Assembly: GCA_966212505.1 (NCBI GenBank)
Contig: CBIHRS010000016.1
Location: 53,478 to 117,477 of the forward strand
Direction: 5' to 3'
Length of the DNA: 64,000 nt
From: CAMLIZ01 sp966212505
GTDB lineage: Bacteria; Pseudomonadota; Gammaproteobacteria; Burkholderiales; Burkholderiaceae_C
Positions 44,882 through 53,034 of the stretch are shown here, piece after piece; within the stretch, counting starts at the first letter, position 1, and each line of letters starts with the position of its first letter. The position numbers and the translations under genes are program-made. Below the pieces are notes generated by a model, which was given only the letters and a program-made list of their open reading frames with translations, was not told the origin of the DNA and did no database searches.

Positions 44882-47692
44882 ATGGACCGTTTCCGCATCT
44901 CCGATTTCTTCCGGCCATCGGCCCTGGTCCTCGCGCTCGCCAGCCTCGGGCTGGGAGGCTGCGCCAGCCTGAGCAGCATCACGGCAGCGGTGATCGGCGC
45001 GGCGCCGCCGGTGCCGGCGCCACAGCACATGAACGGCGCGCCGATGAGCGCCACGCCGCCGGCCGCGGCCGCCTCTGCGGCCACGGCTTCGCCCGCTCCG
45101 GCGCCGGTCGCGGTGGCAGCGCCTGCCCCGGCGCCCGCGCCGGTGGGCGGCCCGCCGGCGTTTGCCACCGTCACCAAGGACGCGAAGAAGGTCGACGGCC
45201 TGTTCACGCTGTGGCAGAAGGACGAGAAGGTCTGGATCGAGCTGAAGCCGGAAGACTTCAACAAGCCCTTCTTCCTGAGCCCCAAACTCGCCAGCGGCAT
45301 CGGCGAGGCCGGCCTGTTCGGCGGGCTGATGGCGCGCAGCTGGGGCGAGGCCTACGGCAAGCCGCAGGTGATCGAGTTCCGCCGCATCCACAACCAGGTG
45401 CAGATGATCGCGATCAACACCGCGTTCAGCGCCAAGGACGGCACGCCCGAGGCGCGCGCGGTGCAGGCCTCGTTCTCGCCCAGCCTGCTCGGCAGCTCGC
45501 CGGTGTTGAGCCAGCCGCATCCTGAACGCAAATCGGTGCTGATCGAAGCCAACGGCCTGTTCGTCAGCGACATGCTGGGCGTGAGCATGCTGCTGCAGCG
45601 CCAGTACAAGCAGGGCTACGGTTTCGACCCGCGCCATTCGGCCATCACCGAGATCCACGGCAAGGCCGACGAGGTGATGTTCGACGTGATGAACCACTAC
45701 GCCACGCCGTCCATCGCCAGCAGCGGCTCGGGCTCGTCGGTGCCGCAGTCGCTGCCCGATGCGCGCAGCATGTTCGTCACGATGCACTACTCGCTGGCCA
45801 AGCTGCCGGACGAGACCATGCATCCGCGCAAGGCCGATCCGCGCCTCGGCCACTTCACGACCAACATCAACGACTTCGGCGACGACCTCGCGCGCAGCCC
45901 CAAGCTGCGCTACGTGAACCGCTGGCGCCTCGAGAAGAAGGACCCCGCGGCCGAGCTCTCGGAGCCGGTGAAGCCGATCACCTTCTGGATCGACCGCACC
46001 ATCCCCGAGAAGTACCGCGGCGCCATCAGCGCCGGCGCGCTCGAGTGGAACAAGGCCTTCGAGCGCATCGGCTTCAAGAACGCCATCGTCGTGCACGTGC
46101 AGCCCGAGAACGCCGACTTCGACACGCTCGACCTCGGCGTGGCCTCGATCCGCTGGATGACCAACTCGAGCCCGCAGTTCGGCGCCATCGGCCCCACGCA
46201 CGTGGACCCGCGCAGCGGCGAGATCCTCGATGCCGACATCGCGGTCGAGAGCCTGTCGTCGCGTTCGATCCGCTCGGTGCGCTCGCAGGTGCTGGGCCGC
46301 GAGCTGATGAGCGACTGGCCGGGCCTCGAAGATCCCGCCAAGGCGGCCGGCCATCGCCACGACCTGCTGGCCTGCAGCTATGCCGACCAGGCGGCCGAGC
46401 AACTCGGCTATGCGCTCGACGTGCTCGAGGCGCGCGGCGACCTCGCGCCCGACAGCGCCGAGGCGCAGCAGTTCGTGCTCGACTACCTCAAGGACACGAC
46501 GATGCACGAGGTCGGCCATGCGCTGGGCCTGCGGCACAACTTCCGCGCGTCCACCGTCTACACCGAGGCGCAGCTCAACGACCCGGCCTTCACCCGCGAG
46601 CACGGCAACACCGGCTCGGTGATGGAATACGCGCCGATCAACCTGCCGCGCCCCGGCGAGAAGGGCGGCACGCCGTTCCAGGCCACGCTCGGCCCCTACG
46701 ACTACTGGGCGATCGAATACGCCTACAAGCCGCTGCCGGCCGACAAGGAGCCGGCCGAGCTGGCGAAGATCGCGGCGCGCAGCGTCGATCCGCAACTGGC
46801 CTACGGCACCGACGAAGACAGCTTCCTCGGCATCGACCCCGATGCGATGCAGTTCGACCTCGGCCGCGACGTGCTGGCCTTTGCACGCAAGCGCATCGAC
46901 ATCGCCCGCGACCTGCTGAAGCGCCAGGAGAACCGCGACTTGAAGCCCACCGAGGACTACTCGGTGCTGCGCCGCTCGGTCAGCTATGCGCTGCGCGACG
47001 TGAGCCGGGCCGCCGCGGCGCTGGCGCGCCAGATCGGCGGCGTGCGCACGCTGCGCGACTTTCCCGGCTCGGGCCGCGACCCGCTGGTGCCGGTGCCGGC
47101 CAGCCAGCAGCGCGAGGCACTCGACCTGTTGACGCGCGGCCTGCTGTCGGCCGATGGCCTGCGGATCTCGCCAGGGCTGGCGCGCCGGCTGGCCCCCGAT
47201 TTCCAGGAGCGCACCGATGCGGTCTTCGAAGGGGCCGGCAGCGTCTCGACCGACTTCTCGCTCGACAGCGCCGTGCTGTCGCTGCAGCGCGCGCTGCTGG
47301 CGCAGCTGATGAGCGACACGGTGGTCTCGCGCATCGTCGAGAGCGAGGGCAAGTCGCGCCCGGCCGATGCCTTCCATGTCTCGGAGCTCTACAGCCGGCT
47401 CGACAAGGAGATCTGGAGCGAGCTCGGTGCCCGCGGCGACATCCCGGTGCTGCGCCGCGAGCTGCAGCGCGACCATGTGAACCGGCTGGCCTCGCTGCTG
47501 CTGCACCCATCGAGCATGAGCCGCAGCGATGCGCGCAGCCTGCTGCGGGTGGAGGCCAAGGACCTGCTAGCGCGCATCAACGCCGCCGCCAAGCGGCGTG
47601 ATTTCAGCGCCGAGACCAAGGCCCACCTCGCCGACGTGGCCGATACATTGAACCAGGCGCTCGACGCCAAGATCGAGCGCGCCGGGCTTTGA
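44882..47692 (+). CDS. Lipoprotein zinc metalloprotease (metzincin-like, DUF5117/DUF4953 type)
   Basis: 936-aa envelope protease. Lipobox LASLGLGGC puts the lipidated Cys near residue 29; an Ala/Pro-rich linker follows to about residue 95. The catalytic zinc site is HEVGHALGLRH (H542, E543, H546, H552), the extended HExxHxxGxxH metzincin form. Family members have large N-terminal domains of unknown role (KKVDGLFTLWQKDEKVWIEL is the typical start). Probably attached to the outer membrane and active on proteins or peptides in the periplasm or outside. ATG at 44882; repeat copy 3 follows the stop. Confidence 0.87.
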   Translation: MDRFRISDFFRPSALVLALASLGLGGCASLSSITAAVIGAAPPVPAPQHMNGAPMSATPPAAAASAATASPAPAPVAVAAPAPAPAPVGGPPAFATVTKDAKKVDGLFTLWQKDEKVWIELKPEDFNKPFFLSPKLASGIGEAGLFGGLMARSWGEAYGKPQVIEFRRIHNQVQMIAINTAFSAKDGTPEARAVQASFSPSLLGSSPVLSQPHPERKSVLIEANGLFVSDMLGVSMLLQRQYKQGYGFDPRHSAITEIHGKADEVMFDVMNHYATPSIASSGSGSSVPQSLPDARSMFVTMHYSLAKLPDETMHPRKADPRLGHFTTNINDFGDDLARSPKLRYVNRWRLEKKDPAAELSEPVKPITFWIDRTIPEKYRGAISAGALEWNKAFERIGFKNAIVVHVQPENADFDTLDLGVASIRWMTNSSPQFGAIGPTHVDPRSGEILDADIAVESLSSRSIRSVRSQVLGRELMSDWPGLEDPAKAAGHRHDLLACSYADQAAEQLGYALDVLEARGDLAPDSAEAQQFVLDYLKDTTMHEVGHALGLRHNFRASTVYTEAQLNDPAFTREHGNTGSVMEYAPINLPRPGEKGGTPFQATLGPYDYWAIEYAYKPLPADKEPAELAKIAARSVDPQLAYGTDEDSFLGIDPDAMQFDLGRDVLAFARKRIDIARDLLKRQENRDLKPTEDYSVLRRSVSYALRDVSRAAAALARQIGGVRTLRDFPGSGRDPLVPVPASQQREALDLLTRGLLSADGLRISPGLARRLAPDFQERTDAVFEGAGSVSTDFSLDSAVLSLQRALLAQLMSDTVVSRIVESEGKSRPADAFHVSELYSRLDKEIWSELGARGDIPVLRRELQRDHVNRLASLLLHPSSMSRSDARSLLRVEAKDLLARINAAAKRRDFSAETKAHLADVADTLNQALDAKIERAGL

Positions 47693-47698
47693 TGTCAG

Positions 47699-47781
47699 CC
47701 CCCGTCCCGGAGTACCGGGATCCGCCCCCCGAGGGGGCTGCCGAGCCGGCTTGAGGCGGCTCGGCGCCGGCTCGGCTGGGC
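47699..47781 (+). repeat. Hairpin-rich intergenic repeat, copy 3
   Basis: Begins 6 nt after the metalloprotease stop: CCCGTCCCGGAGTACCGGGA, then CCCCCCGAGGGGG, then CTTGAGGCGGCTCGGCGCCG. Same block order as copies 1, 2 and 4. The left stem has changed from CCGCGG to TCCCGG/CCGGGA, a compensated change that keeps the pairing and supports a selected RNA or DNA hairpin. Confidence 0.75.
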
Positions 47782-47880
47782 GCTGCGTGCCGGTGCCCGG
47801 GCCCTGCAAAACCGCCGTTCATCGCATCGTGACCGGCGGTAGCTTGGAGCCGGCGTGCCGGGCGGGTATCGTCGGCGCTC

Positions 47881-48969
47881 ATGGCTTCCGTTCCGTCTTC
47901 CCCGGCTCCTGATCCGCGCCCGCGCGGCACCCTCCTGGGTGCCCTGACGGGTCGCAGCGTGGCCATCGCGCTGGCGCTGGCGGTGCTGGCGGCGCTGGCG
48001 CTCAATCCGATGTTCGCCACGCCGTTCCCGGTGGTGCTGGGGCGATCGCTGTTCGTGGGCATGGTGCTGCTGCTGTCCTTCAGCGCCGCCCGCCACTGGT
48101 CGCCATCGTGGCTGCCGCACTGGATCGCGCCGCAGGTGCTGGCGGTGGTGCTGGCCACGCCGCTCGCCACGCTGGCGGTGTACCTGCTGTCGGTGGGTGG
48201 CGATTTCATGGCCTTTGCCCGGGTGCCGGAGCGCGTGAGCGGCTTCATGCTGATCTCGCTCACCGGGCTGGCGGTGGGCCTGGTGGTCGCGCTGGGGGCG
48301 ATGCTGCGCGAGCGCGACGCCCAGGCGCGCTCTCAGGCGCTGCAGTTCGCGCTGGAAAAGGCCACGCTGGAGCGCCAAGCGCTCGATGCGCGCTTCTCGC
48401 TGCTGCAGGCGCAGATCGAGCCGCATTTCCTGTTCAACACGCTGGCCAACGTGCAGGCGCTGGTCGAGAGCGGCTCGCCGCGCGCGCCGGCCGTGCTGAA
48501 GAGCCTGATCGCCTACCTGCGCGCGGCCATGCCCAAGCTGCAGGGCGAGGCGCCCACGCTGGGCAGCGAGGAGACGCTGGTGCGCGCCTACCTCGAGCTG
48601 ATGCTGATGCGCATGCCCGACCGGCTGCACTACGAGCTGCAGGTGGACCCGGCGCTGCGCCGCCTGCGGTTTCCGGCGATGGCCTTGCTCACGCTGGTGG
48701 AGAACGCGGTGCGCCACGGTGTCGACCCGAGCGAGCAGGGCGGACGCATCGAGGTCGGCGCGCAGCACGACCCGATCAGCGGGCAGGTCCGCGTCTGGGT
48801 GGCCGATACCGGGGTCGGCATGTCCGACACCGCGGTGCCCGGCACCGGGCTCAACAACCTGCGCCAGCGGCTGCAGGCTTTCTTCGGCGGCGACGCGCAG
48901 CTGCAGCTGTCCGACGTGGCGCCGCACGGCGTGCGCGCCGAGATCCTCTTCACGCCTTCCGAAGCATGA
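47881..48969 (+). CDS. LytS/AlgZ-type sensor histidine kinase
   Basis: 362-aa membrane kinase. Four hydrophobic helices (about 24-45, 50-68, 85-108, 118-140), then a short linker helix and a HisKA_7TM/LytS-like kinase domain with LLQAQIEPHFLFNTLANVQA (H182) and the ATPase motifs VENAVRHGV, VADTGVGMS and GTGLNNLRQR. The partner LytTR response regulator starts inside its stop codon (ATGA), so the pair is coupled. The sensed signal is unknown. Confidence 0.92.
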   Translation: MASVPSSPAPDPRPRGTLLGALTGRSVAIALALAVLAALALNPMFATPFPVVLGRSLFVGMVLLLSFSAARHWSPSWLPHWIAPQVLAVVLATPLATLAVYLLSVGGDFMAFARVPERVSGFMLISLTGLAVGLVVALGAMLRERDAQARSQALQFALEKATLERQALDARFSLLQAQIEPHFLFNTLANVQALVESGSPRAPAVLKSLIAYLRAAMPKLQGEAPTLGSEETLVRAYLELMLMRMPDRLHYELQVDPALRRLRFPAMALLTLVENAVRHGVDPSEQGGRIEVGAQHDPISGQVRVWVADTGVGMSDTAVPGTGLNNLRQRLQAFFGGDAQLQLSDVAPHGVRAEILFTPSEA

Positions 48970-49745
48970 GCATGACCCCCACCGCCCTGATCGCCGACGA
49001 CGAGCCGCTGCTGCGCGAGAGGCTGGCTGCCCACCTGCAGCGGCTGTGGCCCGAGCTGCAGATCGTGGCGCAGGCGCGCAACGGGCGCGAGGCGGTGGAG
49101 CTGTTCGACGAGCAGTCGCCGGCCATCGTGTTCCTCGACGTGCACATGCCGGGCATGAGCGGCGTGGAGGCGGCGCGCTGCATCGGCCGCCGGGCGCAGC
49201 TGGTCTTCGTCACCGCCTATGAGCAATATGCGGTGCAGGCCTTCGAGCAGGGCGCGATCGACTACCTCGTGAAGCCCTTCGACGAGAACCGGCTGGCCGA
49301 TACGGTGGAGCGGCTGCGCGCGAGGCTGCAGTCGCCCGCCGGCGCTGCGCCGGCCGACGGGATCGAATCGGTGGTCGAGCGGCTCAGTGCCGAGATCCGG
49401 CGCCAGGCCGGCGTGCGCAACTGGCTGCAGTGGATCCGGGCCTCGGTGGGCAGCACGGTGCGCCTGATCCCGGTCGACCAGGTCATCTACCTGCGCTCCG
49501 ACGAGAAATACACGCTGGTCGCCTGGGAAGGCGGCGAGGCGCTCATCCGCAAGACCATCCGCGAGCTGGCCGACGAACTCGACCCCGAGTGCTTCGTGCA
49601 GATCCACCGCTCGGTGATCGTCAACCTGCGGCAGGTGGCCCAGGTGGCCCGCGGCCCGAACGAAACCGCCGAGGTGCAGCTGAAGAACCGCAGCGAGGTG
49701 CTGCCGGTCAGCCGCAGCTACCTGCATGTGTTCCGCCAGATGTGA
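48966..49745 (+). CDS. LytTR family response regulator (AlgR/LytR type)
   Basis: 259-aa regulator. Receiver domain with IADDEP, phospho-Asp D58 in IVFLDVHMPGMSG and the Lys in YLVKPFDE, then a linker and a C-terminal LytTR DNA-binding domain (about 160-259) with YLRSDEKYTLVAWEGGEALI and QIHRSVIVNLRQV. Controls genes through repeats in promoters; none identified nearby. Overlaps the sensor gene by ATGA. A minus-strand terminator lies just after the stop. Confidence 0.93.
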   Translation: MSMTPTALIADDEPLLRERLAAHLQRLWPELQIVAQARNGREAVELFDEQSPAIVFLDVHMPGMSGVEAARCIGRRAQLVFVTAYEQYAVQAFEQGAIDYLVKPFDENRLADTVERLRARLQSPAGAAPADGIESVVERLSAEIRRQAGVRNWLQWIRASVGSTVRLIPVDQVIYLRSDEKYTLVAWEGGEALIRKTIRELADELDPECFVQIHRSVIVNLRQVAQVARGPNETAEVQLKNRSEVLPVSRSYLHVFRQM

Positions 49746-49748
49746 GTC

Positions 49749-49775
49749 GAAAAAAAGCCGGCGCGAGGCCGGCTT
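49749..49775 (-). terminator. Minus-strand rho-independent terminator
   Basis: Stem AAGCCGGC / GCCGGCTT (49755-49762 and 49768-49775) with a run of T on the minus strand (A-run 49750-49756 on plus). Terminates transcription from the minus-strand 87-aa gene side; on the plus strand it has only the stem and no T-run. Confidence 0.75.
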
Positions 49776-49926
49776 GAAGATGACGATCCATGTGTGGGTT
49801 GTGCCCGGGATCGTGGAGGGTCGGTCGATCACCTTCGGTTGGCGATCGAAGCCACTCTAGGCAAGTGCCGGCCCGGCCGCCAGCGCGCTGCGACGGACTG
49901 CGGGGCGCCGGGAACGAACGGCGATT

Positions 49927-50190
49927 TCAGCGGGCCAGGGCGCGCGCGTGCTGCAGCCACTGCCCGAGGCTCTCGGCCAGGTCGGCATGGCTGAACGAGC
50001 AGCTTTCCTCGCTGAACATGGCGCTCGATTCCAGCGAACCGAGCAGTTGTTCCAGCACCGTGCGGTAGCGCGACGGCAGCTCGGGCCAATGTGCCACCGC
50101 TTCGCGGAACTGCTGTGTCAGGGCTGCGGCCGGGATCCTGCCCTCGGCAAAGGATTGCAGCGTGGCGGCCAGGGCGTCGAGGTCGGGCAT
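49927..50190 (-). CDS. Small acidic hypothetical protein, 87 aa
   Basis: Not recognised. Soluble, helix-rich, acidic protein: MPDLDALAATLQSFAEGRIP at the start, a middle YRTVLEQLLGSLESSAMFSEESCSF, and SLGQWLQHARAL at the end. No signal or TM segment. ATG at 50190 follows the ROK kinase gene by 31 nt on the same strand, so it may be co-transcribed; the terminator at 49749-49775 would end the unit. Length and helical pattern would fit a small regulatory or adaptor protein. Confidence 0.6.
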   Translation of the reverse strand: MPDLDALAATLQSFAEGRIPAAALTQQFREAVAHWPELPSRYRTVLEQLLGSLESSAMFSEESCSFSHADLAESLGQWLQHARALAR

Positions 50191-50221
50191 GGTGTGTCGT
50201 CCTTGATGTGAGGTGTTGGGG

Positions 50222-51178
50222 TCAGCGTGCCAGCGGCGCATCGTCGCGCCAGAGCCAGGCGGCGCCGCGCACGCCCGAGGAATCGCCATGCACGCTGGGC
50301 GCCAGCCGCGTGCGCACCTCGTCTTTCAAGCCGCCCGAGAACACATGCTGGCCCCACAGCGACGGCACCTCTGCGTACAGCCGCTCGATGCGCGACAAGC
50401 CCCCGCCCAGCACGATCACGTCGGGGTCGAGCAGGTTGATCACCTGCGCGAAGGCGCGCGCCAGGCGCCCGGCATGTCGGCTCAACGTGGCGTCGCAGGC
50501 CGCATCGCCGGTGCTCGCCCGCTCGGCGATCTCGCGTGCCGTGAGCGTCTGGCCGGTTCGGGCCTCATGGTCGCGCGCCATTCCCGGCCCGCAGACCAGG
50601 GTTTCGAGGCAGCCACGCTGGCCGCAGTAGCAGGTCCATTCGGGATCGTCGGTGGTGCGCCACGGCAGCGGGTTGTGGGCCCATTCGCCGGCCAGGCCGT
50701 TGGGCCCGGTGAGCACATGGCCGCGCACGGCAATGCCCGAGCCGCTGCCGGTGCCCAGGATCACCGCGAACACCACCTCGGCTCCTGCGCCGGCGCCGTC
50801 GGTGGCTTCGGACAAGGCGAGGCAGTTGGCGTCGTTGGCCATCCGCACCGGCGCACCCAGCAGGGCTTCGAGGTCGCGCTTCAGCGGCTGGCCGTTGAGG
50901 CAGGTGGAGTTGGAGTTCTTCAGCAGGCCGGCCGGCGTCAGCGAGCCGGGATGGCCGATGCCGATGGTGAAGGCAGCGCCGCCCAGGTCGCGGCGCGCCG
51001 CCTCCACCAAGCCGGCGATGGTCTGCAGCGTGGCGCGGTAGTCGCCGGCCGGCGTCGGCAGGCGGCGGCGCCAGCGTTCGTGGCCGGCAGTGTCGAGCAC
51101 GATCGCCTCGGTCTTGGTGCCGCCCAGGTCGACGCCGAGCGCCAGGGGGCTGGAAGAGGGCTGGAAAGAGAGGGGCAT
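50222..51178 (-). CDS. ROK family sugar kinase (fructokinase/NagK type)
   Basis: 318-aa ATP-dependent hexose kinase. ALGVDLGGTKTEAIVLD (P-loop, about 14-30), EWAHNPLP, and the ROK zinc motif CYCGQRGCLETLVCGPG. The zinc motif and EWAHNPL fit fructokinase or N-acetylglucosamine kinase more than a ROK transcription factor, as no helix-turn-helix precedes it. No transporter or sugar catabolism gene is next to it. ATG at 51178. Confidence 0.88.
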   Translation of the reverse strand: MPLSFQPSSSPLALGVDLGGTKTEAIVLDTAGHERWRRRLPTPAGDYRATLQTIAGLVEAARRDLGGAAFTIGIGHPGSLTPAGLLKNSNSTCLNGQPLKRDLEALLGAPVRMANDANCLALSEATDGAGAGAEVVFAVILGTGSGSGIAVRGHVLTGPNGLAGEWAHNPLPWRTTDDPEWTCYCGQRGCLETLVCGPGMARDHEARTGQTLTAREIAERASTGDAACDATLSRHAGRLARAFAQVINLLDPDVIVLGGGLSRIERLYAEVPSLWGQHVFSGGLKDEVRTRLAPSVHGDSSGVRGAAWLWRDDAPLAR

Positions 51179-51266
51179 CAGGGTTCACCCGCACAAAACT
51201 GGTTCACGGTTGTCGATGCTGCACCGCATCAGGGTGCACTCTGACACGGTATGCACACAAAGTCCT

Positions 51267-51293
51267 CAAATTGGCCGGAAGACGTGCCGATAT
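51267..51293 (+). promoter_or_regulatory. Sigma-28 (FliA)-type promoter of the chemoreceptor gene
   Basis: CAAA (51267-51270), 15-bp spacer, GCCGATAT (51286-51293), against the consensus TAAA-N15-GCCGATAA. Two mismatches only. Transcription would begin near 51300, about 65 nt before the chemoreceptor ATG. Confidence 0.6.
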
Positions 51294-51364
51294 TCGCGGC
51301 AGTGCCCGACTCGTCGTGCACCAACAATCACCCTGGATCGCATGTACCCACAACGAGGCAGCCT

Positions 51365-52966
51365 ATGTCGCTCAAGTCTCTGACCCAAATGTCCGTCGGC
51401 CGTCGCCTGGCTCTGGGCTTTTCCAGCCTGGTGCTGATGCTGGTGGGCGTCGCAGCACTGAACGGCCTGGAGTTCCGCAACATGGGCGAACGGCTTCGGC
51501 AGATCGTCGAGGTCAACAACCCGAAGAGCGACATCGCCTATCAGATGCTCAACTACATCAATGAGCTGGCGATACAGGCGCGCTCGATCACGCTGCTGAC
51601 CGACGTGAAGGAGATCGACTCCGAGGTCAAGCTTCTGAAGGCCGCCGAAGCGAACTACACCAAATCCGAGAAGGCGCTGGTGACCAGCCTCGAGGCCGCC
51701 GGCGCCACTGCCGAGGAGCGCAAGCTGCTCGACGAGATCAGCGCCGCCGCCAAGAAGACGCTGCCGCTGGTGCTGCGCGCCGCGAAGGAAGGCCAGGACG
51801 GCGCCAACATCGAAGCCACGATGACGCTGATGCTGCAGGTGCGGCCCAACGAGGCGATCTGGCGCAAGAAGGTCGCCGAGCTGATCGCGGTGGAAGAAAA
51901 ACTCAACCGCGATGCCTACGGCACCGCGCTGTCGGGCCAGCATCGCGCGCTGGGTATCGCTGCGGCCGTCGTCATCGCCGCCGTGCTGGCGGGCGCCATC
52001 CTCGGCTGGCGCATCACCCGCGGCGTGAAGAAGCCGATCGACAGCGCCATCCGCGTGGCCGAACGCATCGCCGAAGGCGACCTGACCTCGACGGTGGAAG
52101 TGACCTCGCAGGACGAGATCGGCCGCCTGCTGATGGCCATCGCCGGCATGCAGGACCGCCTGCGGGCGCTGGTCGGCGAGATCCGCCAGTCGGCCGAAAG
52201 CATCCAGATGGCCAGCGCCGAAGTGGCGACCGGCAACCAGGACCTGAGCCAGCGCACCGAGATGGCTGCCTCCAGCCTGCAGCAGACCGCCAGCTCGATG
52301 GAGCAGCTCACCGGCACCGTGCGCCACAGCGCCGATGCGGCTGCGCAGGCCAACCAGCTGGCCTCGTCGGCCTCGTCGGTCGCCTCGCGCGGCGGCAAGG
52401 TGGTGAGCCAGGTGGTCTCGACGATGGACGAGATCAACTCCAGCTCGAAGAAGATCGCCGACATCATCGGCGTGATCGACGGCATCGCGTTCCAGACCAA
52501 CATCCTGGCGCTGAACGCCGCGGTGGAAGCGGCCCGCGCCGGCGAACAAGGCCGCGGCTTCGCGGTGGTGGCGGGCGAAGTGCGCAGCCTGGCGCAGCGC
52601 TCGGCCGAAGCCGCCAAGGAGATCAAGGCGTTGATCGGCACCTCGGTCGACAAGGTGGAAACCGGCTCGCGCCTGGTGCAGGACGCCGGCACCACGATGG
52701 GCGAGATCGTCGCCAGCGTGCAGCGCGTGACCGACATCATCGGCGAGATCACCGCCGCCTCGAGCGAGCAGTCGAGCGGCATCGGCCAGATCAACAGCGC
52801 GGTGACGCAGCTCGACCAGATGACACAGCAGAACGCCGCGCTGGTCGAGGAGTCGGCCGCCGCAGCCGAGAGTCTGCGCGAGCAGGCCCGCAAGCTGGCC
52901 GGCATGGTGGCCACCTTCCGCCTGCATCAGGCGGAGCATGCCGCAGGCGAAATGGTCGCTGCCTGA
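51365..52966 (+). CDS. Methyl-accepting chemotaxis protein
   Basis: 533-aa chemoreceptor. TM1 about 14-32, a periplasmic four-helix-like sensor region 33-193, TM2 about 195-214, HAMP domain 216-270 (TRGVKKPIDSAIRVAERIAE), then the signalling domain with the tip GVIDGIAFQTNILALNAAVE and ARAGEQGRGFAVVAGEVRSL. Passes a stimulus to CheW/CheA. The sensor domain resembles the 4HB_MCP class. No che genes are near. A sigma-28-like promoter precedes it and a terminator follows. Confidence 0.95.
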   Translation: MSLKSLTQMSVGRRLALGFSSLVLMLVGVAALNGLEFRNMGERLRQIVEVNNPKSDIAYQMLNYINELAIQARSITLLTDVKEIDSEVKLLKAAEANYTKSEKALVTSLEAAGATAEERKLLDEISAAAKKTLPLVLRAAKEGQDGANIEATMTLMLQVRPNEAIWRKKVAELIAVEEKLNRDAYGTALSGQHRALGIAAAVVIAAVLAGAILGWRITRGVKKPIDSAIRVAERIAEGDLTSTVEVTSQDEIGRLLMAIAGMQDRLRALVGEIRQSAESIQMASAEVATGNQDLSQRTEMAASSLQQTASSMEQLTGTVRHSADAAAQANQLASSASSVASRGGKVVSQVVSTMDEINSSSKKIADIIGVIDGIAFQTNILALNAAVEAARAGEQGRGFAVVAGEVRSLAQRSAEAAKEIKALIGTSVDKVETGSRLVQDAGTTMGEIVASVQRVTDIIGEITAASSEQSSGIGQINSAVTQLDQMTQQNAALVEESAAAAESLREQARKLAGMVATFRLHQAEHAAGEMVAA

Positions 52967-52987
52967 TCTGGCCTCGGCCCAGACAAC

Positions 52988-53014
52988 AACGCCCGGCAGT
53001 GCCGGGCGTTTTTC
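52988..53014 (+). terminator. Rho-independent terminator after the chemoreceptor gene
   Basis: Perfect stem AACGCCCGGC / GCCGGGCGTT with an AGT loop and TTTTT tail, 21 nt after the stop codon and just before the convergent aminopeptidase gene. Confidence 0.93.
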
Positions 53015-53034
53015 TTGGGCGAGGGTGTCAGTGT

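Noticed and set aside
47881..49745. Toxin-antitoxin or defence function for the coupled genes
   Set aside because: Both proteins have full two-component domains; no defence-type domain is found anywhere in the window.
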